Origin: Pacificispira spongiicola
GTDB lineage: Bacteria > Pseudomonadota > Alphaproteobacteria > UBA8366 > Aestuariispiraceae
DNA length: 64,000 bases
Direction of reading: 5' to 3'
Assembly: GCF_012926505.1 (NCBI RefSeq)
Contig: NZ_JABBNT010000002.1
Span: 372,001 to 436,000 of the forward strand
A program made the position numbers and the translations under genes. Shown piece after piece: positions 52,929-61,061 of the stretch (positions are counted from its first letter, which is position 1; each line of letters opens with the position of its first letter). Under the pieces are notes generated by a model, which was given only the letters and a program-made list of their open reading frames with translations, was not told the origin of the DNA and did no database searches.

Positions 52929-53240
52929 TCAGCGTAGGGACAGATCCTTCGCCATCCAATCGAGATAGCCCCGGATCGCAGCGTCGTCCCGTTTGCAGTA
53001 GGACCATTTCAGGTGTTTTCGGACCGTGATGAAGCCTGCCTGCCGCAGAATGTCCAGGTGTCGGCTGACCGTCGGCTGTGAAATGGACAAGGCCTCCGCA
53101 ATCATTGTCATGCAGACGCCGAATTCCACGGGGTCGGCGGACCATTGATGACCGAAATGCCGTCCCGGATCCGACAGGAGACGCAATACCTCCAACCGGG
53201 TGTCGCTGGCCATGGCTTTTATTTGCATTGATCGATCCAT
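52929..53240 (-). CDS. ArsR-family regulator
   Basis: 103 residues, one winged HTH: MASDTRLEVLRLLSDPG, then AEALSISQPTVSRHLDILRQ and AGFITVRKHLKWSYCKRDD. No CxC metal site of the ArsR/SmtB type is seen, so it probably senses something other than metal. It is divergent from a hydrolase gene, with a perfect AATTAGCTAATT palindrome between. Confidence 0.9.
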   Translation of the reverse strand: MDRSMQIKAMASDTRLEVLRLLSDPGRHFGHQWSADPVEFGVCMTMIAEALSISQPTVSRHLDILRQAGFITVRKHLKWSYCKRDDAAIRGYLDWMAKDLSLR

Positions 53241-53248
53241 ACTCCCAT

Positions 53249-53278
53249 CATATCGTTAATTAGCTAATTGACAATATG
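53249..53278. promoter_or_regulatory. ArsR-type operator between regulator and hydrolase
   Basis: The perfect palindrome AATTAGCTAATT is at 53258-53269, and outer arms CATAT (53249-53253) and ATATG (53274-53278) extend the symmetry. It fills most of the 49-base gap, so one bound dimer would control both genes. Confidence 0.6.
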
Positions 53279-53289
53279 GATAGATCGCA

Positions 53290-54108
53290 ATGCTTGAGCT
53301 TCCGAACACGTCGATCATCGAGGGCAATGCCGTTCGCTGGGGCAAAATCGGCAACGGCCCGCCGCTTGTCGCCATTCACGGAACACCGTTTTCCGCGCAG
53401 GTCTGGCGGCGGATCGTGCCGCATCTGACCGACCGAAGGACCGTCTACTTCTTCGACCTTGTCGGATACGGACAGTCGGAAATGCGATCGAAACAGGACG
53501 TATCCCTGGCCGTCCAGAACCGGGTGCTGGCCGCCTTGTTCAAAGAATGGGGCCTCTCACGCCCCGACATTCTGGCGCATGACTTCGGCGGCGCAACGGC
53601 CCTGCGGGCCTATTATCTGAATGGATTACGGTATGCCTCGCTGACGATTTTCGATGCCGTCGCTCTTGCGCCCTGGGGATCGCCCCTGGTCCAGCATGTG
53701 CGGCAGCATGACGCCGCGTTTTCCGGCATGCCGGATTACATGCATCGCGCATTGCTGCGGGCCTATCTGCAGACGGCGGCACATATGCCCCTGTCGGAAG
53801 AAGCATTGGATATTTATAGCGCACCGTGGCTCGGCCCCGTCGGACAACCGGCTTTCTATCGTCAAATTGCGCAGATGGACCAGAAATTCACCGATGAGAT
53901 CGAGGGCCTGTACAACCGTTTGGACTGCCCCGTTCGCGTTCTTTGGGGCGTGGAGGACGACTGGATTCCCTATGCCAAGGGGGAAACGCTGGCGGCAGCG
54001 ATTTCCGACCTGCCTTGCACGCCAATTCCCGGCGCGGGGCACCTCGTCCAAGAGGACCGGCCGGAAGCAATTGTCGCCGCGGTGCTGAAGGCAATCGCCG
54101 CCGGATAA
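53290..54108 (+). CDS. Alpha/beta hydrolase, haloalkane-dehalogenase-like
   Basis: 272 residues. LVAIHGTPFSAQVWRRIVP forms the oxyanion region; Asp in LAHDFGGATALRAYYL is the nucleophile, and His in IPGAGHLVQEDRPE closes the triad. An Asp nucleophile excludes a simple esterase and points to a dehalogenase or epoxide hydrolase. It is the second such enzyme within 4 kb, each facing its own regulator. Its start lies 21 bases after the ArsR-type palindrome. Confidence 0.85.
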   Translation: MLELPNTSIIEGNAVRWGKIGNGPPLVAIHGTPFSAQVWRRIVPHLTDRRTVYFFDLVGYGQSEMRSKQDVSLAVQNRVLAALFKEWGLSRPDILAHDFGGATALRAYYLNGLRYASLTIFDAVALAPWGSPLVQHVRQHDAAFSGMPDYMHRALLRAYLQTAAHMPLSEEALDIYSAPWLGPVGQPAFYRQIAQMDQKFTDEIEGLYNRLDCPVRVLWGVEDDWIPYAKGETLAAAISDLPCTPIPGAGHLVQEDRPEAIVAAVLKAIAAG

Positions 54109-54129
54109 CGGCAACGGGGCTGTATTATT

Positions 54130-55359
54130 CTATTCCGCTAGTCCTGGATCGGGATACATATAGGCGCGCGTCAACGGCACCCGTTCGACATGCTTCGCCA
54201 TCTGGATTTGGAACACCATCAGACCGTCGTGCCGGAATGCCATTTCCGACCCGGCCAGATAGAATTCCCACATACGGCAGAACCGTTCGTCATAGATCGC
54301 CTTCGCCTTGTCCCAGTTATCCAGGAACCGCATGCGCCAATGCCGCACCGTTTCGGCGTAATGGATGCGCAGGATTTCGATATCCGTCGTCCATAGGCCC
54401 GATTTTTCCACCCGATTCAAAACCTCCGATACCGCCGGGATATACCCGCCGGGGAAGATATATTTGCGGATGAAGGGGCTGGTGATTCCCGGCGGTTCGT
54501 TGCGTCCGATGGAATGCAGGACCGCGACCCCGTCGGGCGACAGCAGCGCATTCACCTTGTCGAAGAAGGTTTGATATTGCGGCACGCCGACATGTTCGAA
54601 CATGCCGACCGACACGATGCGGTCGAACTGTCCTTCGACCTTGCGGTAATCGATCAGCTCGAACTTCACGCGGTCGGCCAGTCCGGCTTCCTCCGCCCGG
54701 CGGCGGGCGACGCCCAACTGTTCCGTCGACAGCGTGACCCCCAGAACCTGTACGTCCGGCGCCGTCCTCGCCAGGGTCAAGGCCATGCCGCCCCAGCCGC
54801 AACCGATATCGAGAACCCGGTTTCCAGGCTCCAGCATCAGTTTACGCGCAATATGAGCCTTTTTCCGTTCCTGAGCCTCGTCCAGGGTCAGGTTGCCCGT
54901 ATCGAAATAGGCGCAGGAATATTGCCGGTCCTTGTCCAGAAACAGATCGTACAATTCCCCGGAAAGGTCGTAGTGATGGGCAACGTTTTTCCGCGCCCGG
55001 TGAGCTGGATTGATCTGATGCGCCTTGCGCAGCAGATGGCCGAACGTGCGGCTGATACCACCCGGCGTGTTGCGACCATTGTCGATATTGCGCCCAATCA
55101 ATTCCAGCAAATCGTATATCCGGCCATTCCGGATTTCGATCTTGCCTTCCATATAGGCCTCACCCAGGCCGGGGTCCGGGTCCAGCGCGATGCGGTTACC
55201 GACGGACGGTTCTTTCAGGACAAGAACCAAGTCCCGCGCATCATCCCCCCCGGTTTCGCCATAGGCACGACGGCGTCCCTTCGCGTCTTCGATGATCAAC
55301 CGGCCACGTTTGATCAGCCGCCGCAAGATTCGATCCAACAGCACGACACCTACTCCCAC
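54130..55359 (-). CDS. cfa: Cyclopropane-fatty-acyl-phospholipid synthase
   Basis: 409 residues. It adds a methylene from S-adenosylmethionine to membrane unsaturated fatty acids. The SAM motif is VLDIGCGWGGMAL; the motifs HHYDLSGELYDLFLD, QYSCAYFD, VSVGMFEHVGVPQYQTFF and RMWEFYLAGSEMAF are typical of the family. The N-terminal ~90 residues are the lipid-binding domain. Monocistronic. Confidence 0.95.
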   Translation of the reverse strand: MGVGVVLLDRILRRLIKRGRLIIEDAKGRRRAYGETGGDDARDLVLVLKEPSVGNRIALDPDPGLGEAYMEGKIEIRNGRIYDLLELIGRNIDNGRNTPGGISRTFGHLLRKAHQINPAHRARKNVAHHYDLSGELYDLFLDKDRQYSCAYFDTGNLTLDEAQERKKAHIARKLMLEPGNRVLDIGCGWGGMALTLARTAPDVQVLGVTLSTEQLGVARRRAEEAGLADRVKFELIDYRKVEGQFDRIVSVGMFEHVGVPQYQTFFDKVNALLSPDGVAVLHSIGRNEPPGITSPFIRKYIFPGGYIPAVSEVLNRVEKSGLWTTDIEILRIHYAETVRHWRMRFLDNWDKAKAIYDERFCRMWEFYLAGSEMAFRHDGLMVFQIQMAKHVERVPLTRAYMYPDPGLAE

Positions 55360-55441
55360 TCAATGCGGAATCCCCACCGCATGTAGTTTAGAGTAATCCA
55401 AAAATAATTTTGAAAACAAGAGATGGTGGTAGAATTTTACA

Positions 55442-56497
55442 TCAATTGCCGGACGACTTCGCCTTGCGCCATGCCGCAACGTTCCGGTTGTGCTGTTTCA
55501 GGGTTTCGGCGAAGGCATGCCCGCCAGTCCCATCGGCCACGAAATACAGGTCTTTCGTCGGCATCGGGTTCATCGCCGCCGCAATCGCATCCCGGCCGGG
55601 ATTGGCGATCGGTCCCGGCGGCAGACCGGTGTTCTGATAGGTGTTGTAGGGATTGTCGACCTTCCAATCCTGACGCGTCAATTCCCGCCCCAACGGCCCC
55701 TGCCCACTGGTCAAGGCATAGACCACCGTGGGATCGGATTGCAGGCGCATACCCTTGTTCAGACGATTGACGAAAACGCCCGCGATATGCGGCCGTTCCA
55801 ACGCGACGCCCGTTTCCTTTTCGACGATACTGGCAAGGACCAGGGCTTCTTCCGGGGTGGCGTATGGCAGGCCCGCCGACCGGTTCTCCCATAAGTCCGC
55901 AACCACCGCCTGCAGGGCAATCTGCATGCGCCGGACGATATCGGCGCGGCTTTCGCCCCGATTGAAATGATAGGTTTCCGGCAGCAGGGTTCCCTCCACC
56001 ACGCCGTCCGGCAATTCGCCGGTCAGGTCCGTATTCTGACGCAAGAGATCAAAGATTTCATAGACCGTCAGGCCCTCGGGGATCGTCACCGCATGGGACA
56101 GAACGTCATTGTCCACCAGCTTGCGTGTCACCGCTTCCGGTGAAACCGCCGGATCGAACGCATATTCACCCGCCTTCAAATCCCGGTATTCACCGGTATA
56201 GCGCAACATGGCAATGAAAACTTCGGGCCGGTCGAGGATACCGGCTTCCGACAATTGGCGGGCGATCCGTTGCAGGCCGGATCCGGGTTCGATGACGACA
56301 ACGGTTCGCTCTGCCAGGGGACCCGGTGCGCGGTATTCCTTCTGCGCCCACTGAAACAGGGCGAAGACTCCCCCGCCGGTCAGCATGACGACGATACAGA
56401 AAAGGATCAGTAAACGCCGGACGACCCGGCCAGCCCGCCGGGCGCCCTGATCGGGCGCGTCTTCCGGCGGCGGCGGGTCGGTTTCCGGATCGCTCAC
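55442..56497 (-). CDS. mltG: Endolytic murein transglycosylase
   Basis: 351 residues: a cytoplasmic proline-rich start, one membrane helix (~29-48), a LysM-like part, then the YceG catalytic domain. The catalytic Glu226 lies in LASIVEKETGVALERPHIAG, and LQSDPTVVYAL is also a hallmark. It cuts nascent glycan strands and sets their length. It lies 24 bases after fabF on the same strand, the conserved alphaproteobacterial order fabF-mltG. Confidence 0.96.
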   Translation of the reverse strand: MSDPETDPPPPEDAPDQGARRAGRVVRRLLILFCIVVMLTGGGVFALFQWAQKEYRAPGPLAERTVVVIEPGSGLQRIARQLSEAGILDRPEVFIAMLRYTGEYRDLKAGEYAFDPAVSPEAVTRKLVDNDVLSHAVTIPEGLTVYEIFDLLRQNTDLTGELPDGVVEGTLLPETYHFNRGESRADIVRRMQIALQAVVADLWENRSAGLPYATPEEALVLASIVEKETGVALERPHIAGVFVNRLNKGMRLQSDPTVVYALTSGQGPLGRELTRQDWKVDNPYNTYQNTGLPPGPIANPGRDAIAAAMNPMPTKDLYFVADGTGGHAFAETLKQHNRNVAAWRKAKSSGN

Positions 56498-56521
56498 GAA
56501 CGATAGATCCCGGCTGCTGTT

Positions 56522-57784
56522 TTACGGGGTCGGCCCGAAGATGACGCTCGCATTCGTGCCGCCGAAACCGAAGCTGTTCGACAGCGCGTAGTCGACCTTC
56601 CGCTGCTGGGCTTCATGCGCGACGAGGTTGATGTCGCAGCCTTCCGACGGATTGTCGAGGTTGAGCGTCGGCGGCAGGTCGCCCGTCTGAATTGCCTTGA
56701 CCGTGAAGATCGCCTCCACCGCGCCGGCCGCCCCCAACAGGTGCCCGATCGCCGATTTCGTCGACGACATGGCCAGCTTATAGGCGTGATCGCCGAACAG
56801 ACGCTTCACCGCGCCGAGTTCGATCTCGTCGCCCAACGGCGTCGAGGTGCCGTGCGCATTGACGTAATCGATCTTTTCCTTGGCGATTCCGGCATTGCGG
56901 AAAGCGTTTTCCATGGCGCGGAACCCGCCCGATCCGTCTTCGGACGGCGCCGTCATATGATAGGCATCGCCCGACAGGCCGTAGCCCAGCACCTCGGCAT
57001 AAATCTTCGCGCCGCGCGCCTTGGCATGTTCCAGTTCTTCCAGGACGACGATCCCGGCGCCTTCACCCATGACGAAGCCGTCGCGGTCCTTGTCCCAGGG
57101 GCGCGAGGCTTTTTCCGGCGTCTCGTTAAAGTTGGTGGACAGCGCGCGCGCCGCCGCGAACCCGGCAAGACCAATGCGACAGACCGCCGATTCCGTGCCG
57201 CCCGCGACCATGACATCGGCATCGCCGAACATGATCAGGCGCGCGGCGTCGCCGATCGCATGCGTTCCGGTCGCGCAGGCCGTGACCACCGCGTGGTTCG
57301 GGCCGCGGAAACCGTATTGGATGGACACGAAGCCGCTGGCCAGATTGATCAGGTTGGCCGGAATGAAAAACGGGCTCAACCGGCGCGGTCCCCGTTCCGC
57401 CAACAGTTTGGACCCTTCGGAAATTCCGCCAAGGCCACCGATACCGGACCCAATCATCACACCGGTGCGGTCACGCTCGTCCTGATCCTCGGGCTGCCAG
57501 CCGGCATCCTCGACCGCCTGCTTCGCCGCCGCCATGGCATAGGCGATGAAGACGTCCATCTTCTTCAGGTCTTTTTTATCGACCCATTCTTCCGGATCGT
57601 ATCCGCCGTCGGCATAGGTGCCCGCCGGAACCAGCCCGGCAATCTTGGCCGGAAGGTCCGATACGTCGAAACTATCGATCAGTTTAATACCGGAAGCCCC
57701 GTCCAGCAGACGGTTCCACACGTGATCCACGCCGACCCCCAACGGAGTAACGGCACCCAATCCAGTGACGACGACACGTCTCAT
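56522..57784 (-). CDS. fabF: 3-oxoacyl-ACP synthase II
   Basis: 420 residues. The Cys-His-His triad is seen in VTACATGTHAIG, NAHGTSTPLGD and SAIGHLLGAAGAVE. It extends acyl-ACP with malonyl-ACP and sets the level of cis-vaccenate. The N-terminus RRVVVTGLGAVTPLG is standard. It lies 204 bases after acpP with a hairpin between, then mltG follows. Confidence 0.97.
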   Translation of the reverse strand: MRRVVVTGLGAVTPLGVGVDHVWNRLLDGASGIKLIDSFDVSDLPAKIAGLVPAGTYADGGYDPEEWVDKKDLKKMDVFIAYAMAAAKQAVEDAGWQPEDQDERDRTGVMIGSGIGGLGGISEGSKLLAERGPRRLSPFFIPANLINLASGFVSIQYGFRGPNHAVVTACATGTHAIGDAARLIMFGDADVMVAGGTESAVCRIGLAGFAAARALSTNFNETPEKASRPWDKDRDGFVMGEGAGIVVLEELEHAKARGAKIYAEVLGYGLSGDAYHMTAPSEDGSGGFRAMENAFRNAGIAKEKIDYVNAHGTSTPLGDEIELGAVKRLFGDHAYKLAMSSTKSAIGHLLGAAGAVEAIFTVKAIQTGDLPPTLNLDNPSEGCDINLVAHEAQQRKVDYALSNSFGFGGTNASVIFGPTP

Positions 57785-57882
57785 TCTGGCCCATCCTTAC
57801 TTGATATCTCACACACTACCCGGAAACCGGTCCCGAAAACAGGACGAGTAAAAGGAAGCGGATTCCCAGGATATCGCAACAA

Positions 57883-57907
57883 CGCCGGGCGGAGAACCCG
57901 CCCGGCG
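57883..57907 (-). terminator. Hairpin between acpP and fabF
   Basis: CGCCGGGCGG (57883-57892) and CCGCCCGGCG (57898-57907) pair perfectly around a five-base loop. In the minus direction the tail is TTGTTGCGATAT, only moderately T-rich, so it probably acts as a partial terminator that lets acpP be made in excess over fabF. Confidence 0.6.
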
Positions 57908-57988
57908 CCATTACAATTCAGTTCGGTGTCGGCATGGTCGACTTGGAAACCCGACGAAGCGGACCTCGTCCCTACGCCGTTATACCGC

Positions 57989-58222
57989 TTACTGATTCGC
58001 TTCGATGAAATCGATCGCGTCTTTCACGGTCGCGATTTTTTCCGCCGCATCGTCCGGAATTTCGCAGCCGAATTCTTCTTCAAAGGCCATGACCAGTTCG
58101 ACCGTATCGAGACTGTCGGCGCCCAGATCGTCGATGAAGCTGGCATTGTCCGTGACCTTATCGGCGTCAACACCCAGGTGTTCGACCACGATGCTTTTCA
58201 CGCGTTCCGCAACGTCGCTCAT
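57989..58222 (-). CDS. acpP: Acyl carrier protein
   Basis: 77 residues, highly acidic. The phosphopantetheine serine is Ser37 in [19 protein letters not shown]. It carries growing fatty acyl chains. It sits between fabG (203 bases upstream) and fabF, the usual order fabD-fabG-acpP-fabF. Confidence 0.98.
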   Translation of the reverse strand: MSDVAERVKSIVVEHLGVDADKVTDNASFIDDLGADSLDTVELVMAFEEEFGCEIPDDAAEKIATVKDAIDFIEANQ

Positions 58223-58424
58223 TTCTATCTTTCCCTTGCTTGTCGCGGCCAGGGAGACCGGCCGTCCACTGTTTAAACCCTAGTTTTGCGCCTTTCTCCA
58301 GCGCGACGGCGCCTGCCTATCACACTTCATCTGGCGAGACCAGCCTTTAGCTTTCACCAAAGGGAGACACGTCCAAATGCCCGGAGTCGGTCCGACATCC
58401 AAGAGAAATCCGGCGCAACGGCGC

Positions 58425-59165
58425 TCAGATCATGGCCATTCCGCCATTCACATGCAACGTCTGCCCCGTAACATAGGCCGCTTCGTCGGATGCCAGATAC
58501 AGCGCCGCGGCGGCGATTTCTTCCGGCTTGCCCATACGTCCCGCCGGAATAGCCGGCATCAATTTCGCCTTCTGATCGTCCGTCAACGCGTCGGTCATCG
58601 CGGTTTCGATGAAACCCGGCGCCACGCAATTCACGGTAATGCCCCGGCTCGCCACTTCCTGAGCCAGAGATTTGGACATGCCGATCATGCCGGCCTTGGA
58701 CGCGGCATAGTTCGCCTGACCGGGATTTCCCGTGACACCGACGATGGAGGTGACGCCGATGATCCGTCCGAAACGGCGTTTCATCATGCCGCGCAGACAG
58801 GCCCGCGACAGACGGAACGCGGCGGTCAGGTTGACCGCGATCACCTGATCCCATTCCTCATCCTTCATGCGCATGGCAAGGTTATCGCGGGTCAGTCCGG
58901 CATTGTTGACCAGAATATCGACCGCGCCCATCGCCTCTTCGGCGGCCTTCGCAAGCCCATCGGGACCGTCCGCATCGCCCAGATTGGCCGGCAGGACATG
59001 GACTCGCTCACCGCCCAGTTCCGCGGCCAACTCCTCCAGGACACCCGCGCGGGTACCGCTGAGGCCGACCGTCGCCCCCGCCGCATGCAGCGCCTTGGCG
59101 ATCTCGCCGCCGATACCACCCGTGGCGCCGGTTACCAGCGCCGCCTTGCCCGTCAGATCGAACAT
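58425..59165 (-). CDS. fabG: 3-oxoacyl-ACP reductase
   Basis: 246 residues, SDR family. TGATGGIGGEIAKAL binds NADPH; the active site is Ser in VTSIVGVTGNPG with NYAASKAG (Tyr-x3-Lys). The ending YVTGQTLHVNGGMAM is typical of FabG. It reduces 3-oxoacyl-ACP. It follows fabD by 36 bases. Confidence 0.97.
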   Translation of the reverse strand: MFDLTGKAALVTGATGGIGGEIAKALHAAGATVGLSGTRAGVLEELAAELGGERVHVLPANLGDADGPDGLAKAAEEAMGAVDILVNNAGLTRDNLAMRMKDEEWDQVIAVNLTAAFRLSRACLRGMMKRRFGRIIGVTSIVGVTGNPGQANYAASKAGMIGMSKSLAQEVASRGITVNCVAPGFIETAMTDALTDDQKAKLMPAIPAGRMGKPEEIAAAALYLASDEAAYVTGQTLHVNGGMAMI

Positions 59166-59201
59166 AATGTTTCCTTTCCCTACTATTCGGTATGTCGGGG
59201 A

Positions 59202-60143
59202 TTAAAGCGTATTCAGGAACGCTTCGACATCGGCCGGTCCATTGACCGCAACGCCGGACATTTCCTTGTCGATTCGCTTCGCCAACCCGGACAAAACCTT
59301 CCCGGCGCCCAATTCGACCAGCGTATCGATCCCCAGATCCTTCATCGTCAGCACGCTTTCGCGCCAGCGCACCCGGCCGCAAACCTGTTCCACCAATTGG
59401 CGACGAATGGTTTCCGGATCAACGGTGCGCGCCGCCGTGATATTGGCAATCAACGGCACGGCGGGCGGCTGGATGACCGTTTCCGCCAATGCCCGCCCCA
59501 TCGCATCCGCCGCCGGGGCCATCAATTCACAATGGAACGGCGCGGATACGGGCAGCAGCACGGCGCGCTTCGCGCCTTTTTCCTTGGCAATTTCCAACGC
59601 CCGTTCGACGGCGGCCTTGCTGCCGGAAATCACAACCTGACCGGGCGCATTGTCATTCGCCGCCGCACAGACGTCACCTTGGGCCGCTTCGGCGGCAACG
59701 GCTTCCGCCGCTTCCAAATCCAGCCCCAGCAGGGCGGCCATCGCACCCTCCCCAACCGGCACCGCCGCCTGCATCGCCTTGCCACGCAGCTTCAGCAACC
59801 GCGCCGTATCGGCGAGTTCGATGCCGCGCGCCGCTGCCAGCGCCGAATATTCTCCCAGGCTGTGCCCGGCGACGCAGTCCACCAAGTCGGCAATCGTCTT
59901 ACCGGACTCCGCCTCGATCACCCGCATTGCCGCGATGCTGACCGCCATCAGGGCCGGTTGCGCATTTTCGGTAAGGGTCAGGTCGCCTTCCGGCCCGTCC
60001 TGCATCAGACGGAACAGGCTTTGTCCCAATGCGTCATCGACTTCTTCGAAGACTTCGCGGGCGACCGGAAAGGCCTCCGCCAGATCACCGCCCATTCCGA
60101 TCGCCTGACTTCCCTGACCGGGAAACACGAACGCGCGTGCCAT
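59202..60143 (-). CDS. fabD: Malonyl-CoA:ACP transacylase
   Basis: 313 residues. The nucleophile is Ser95 in VAGHSLGEYSALAAARG; FVFPGQGSQAIGMG is the oxyanion region, and the catalytic His lies in SAPFHCELMAPAA. It makes malonyl-ACP for chain extension. First gene of the fab cluster in this window. Confidence 0.97.
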   Translation of the reverse strand: MARAFVFPGQGSQAIGMGGDLAEAFPVAREVFEEVDDALGQSLFRLMQDGPEGDLTLTENAQPALMAVSIAAMRVIEAESGKTIADLVDCVAGHSLGEYSALAAARGIELADTARLLKLRGKAMQAAVPVGEGAMAALLGLDLEAAEAVAAEAAQGDVCAAANDNAPGQVVISGSKAAVERALEIAKEKGAKRAVLLPVSAPFHCELMAPAADAMGRALAETVIQPPAVPLIANITAARTVDPETIRRQLVEQVCGRVRWRESVLTMKDLGIDTLVELGAGKVLSGLAKRIDKEMSGVAVNGPADVEAFLNTL

Positions 60144-60268
60144 GACTTCAACTCCCCCTCGTAAACGGCCCCGTTTGCGGGCTTTCGATATCGATCGCAG
60201 TCATAGCCCCATCGAGACCGGAGTCAAGTTTCGGCGCTGAATGCAGACAGCGCCGCGGCACAAACGAA

Positions 60269-60298
60269 AACGCCCCGGCGCATATCGGCCGGGGCGTT
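60269..60298 (-). terminator. Rho-independent terminator
   Basis: An 11-base-pair stem, AACGCCCCGGC (60269-60279) with GCCGGGGCGTT (60288-60298), loop eight bases. On the minus strand the stem is followed by TTCGTTTG, so it ends the transcript of the gene at 60333-60764. Confidence 0.8.
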
Positions 60299-60332
60299 CA
60301 CCTGCCAGGGTGAAAACTCAATGCAACACCGG

Positions 60333-60764
60333 TTATTCGGCGGCCGCGGCGAAAGACGGGGGAATCGATCCGTCGTCGTTGGCGCCGCCCTTCAGCAGCG
60401 CGGAATGGACCCATTTATCTTCGGCGACATATTGCGGGAATTCGTCCCAGAACCCTTCGAAATCACCGACTTGGCCATGGACGAAACGACCGTTGCGAAT
60501 CTGAATCAGGATTTTCTTGGCCGAAAACGCATCGCCGTTTCGGGAGCAGAGGTACCAGAGACCCACCCCTTCGAAATCGAAATCCATATCGAGTTCGACC
60601 ATCCCGACGTCGGCCCGGTCGATCAACTGGTAGTCGATCGGGTTTTCCGGTTCCGCCGGATCATAGAGCGTGAAAACGACCAAATCGGCTTCTTCCGCAA
60701 GACGCCGCACCTCTTGGGCGATCATCTGCGTCATCATCTCTTTCATCCGCTGCGGGTCGGTCAT
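60333..60764 (-). CDS. Conserved protein of unknown function
   Basis: 143 residues, soluble and acidic, not recognised. It starts MTDPQRMKEMMTQMIAQEV with a helical segment; the middle is beta-rich (DLVVFTLYDPAEPENPIDYQ, VGLWYLCSRNGDAFSAKKIL) and the end is an alanine-rich tail. AAGGAGAG lies five bases before the ATG at 60764; the frame is open 48 bases further upstream. It is a single gene closed by a strong terminator. Confidence 0.75.
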   Translation of the reverse strand: MTDPQRMKEMMTQMIAQEVRRLAEEADLVVFTLYDPAEPENPIDYQLIDRADVGMVELDMDFDFEGVGLWYLCSRNGDAFSAKKILIQIRNGRFVHGQVGDFEGFWDEFPQYVAEDKWVHSALLKGGANDDGSIPPSFAAAAE

Positions 60765-60853
60765 CTCGTCTCTCCTTGTTGATAGAGAGAATCGGGCGAT
60801 TCGCAGCGTCATTCAAATAAAAATTCACTGGTTATTTATTTTCTAAATATTTT

Positions 60854-61024
60854 TTATGTTTCCTTTTCCTCTTTTACCTTATTTTTCTGTATTAACTTTC
60901 CGCCGAGAATCGAAAAAGGCATTATTCCAACCAGCTCCGACTCATGATTCGGAACATCGTAAGCAGGTTCAGGAACTGCATAAGGATTTCCCTTATCATC
61001 GACGCCCCACTATAGTAGCGCCAT
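60854..61024 (-). pseudogene. Possible small gene interrupted by TAG at codon 5
   Basis: On the minus strand an ATG at 61024 reads MALL, then TAG, and continues open for 51 more codons as WGVDDKGNPYAVPEPAYDVP, then a hydrophobic SELVGIMPFSILGGKLI and a lysine/glutamate-rich end. The residues after the stop look protein-like, not random. No good ribosome site is seen. This could be a decayed small gene in the AT-rich gap 60765-61061. Confidence 0.25.
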
Positions 61025-61061
61025 AACATATCTAGGTTATTTCAACTCGGAGCGGTGGCCC

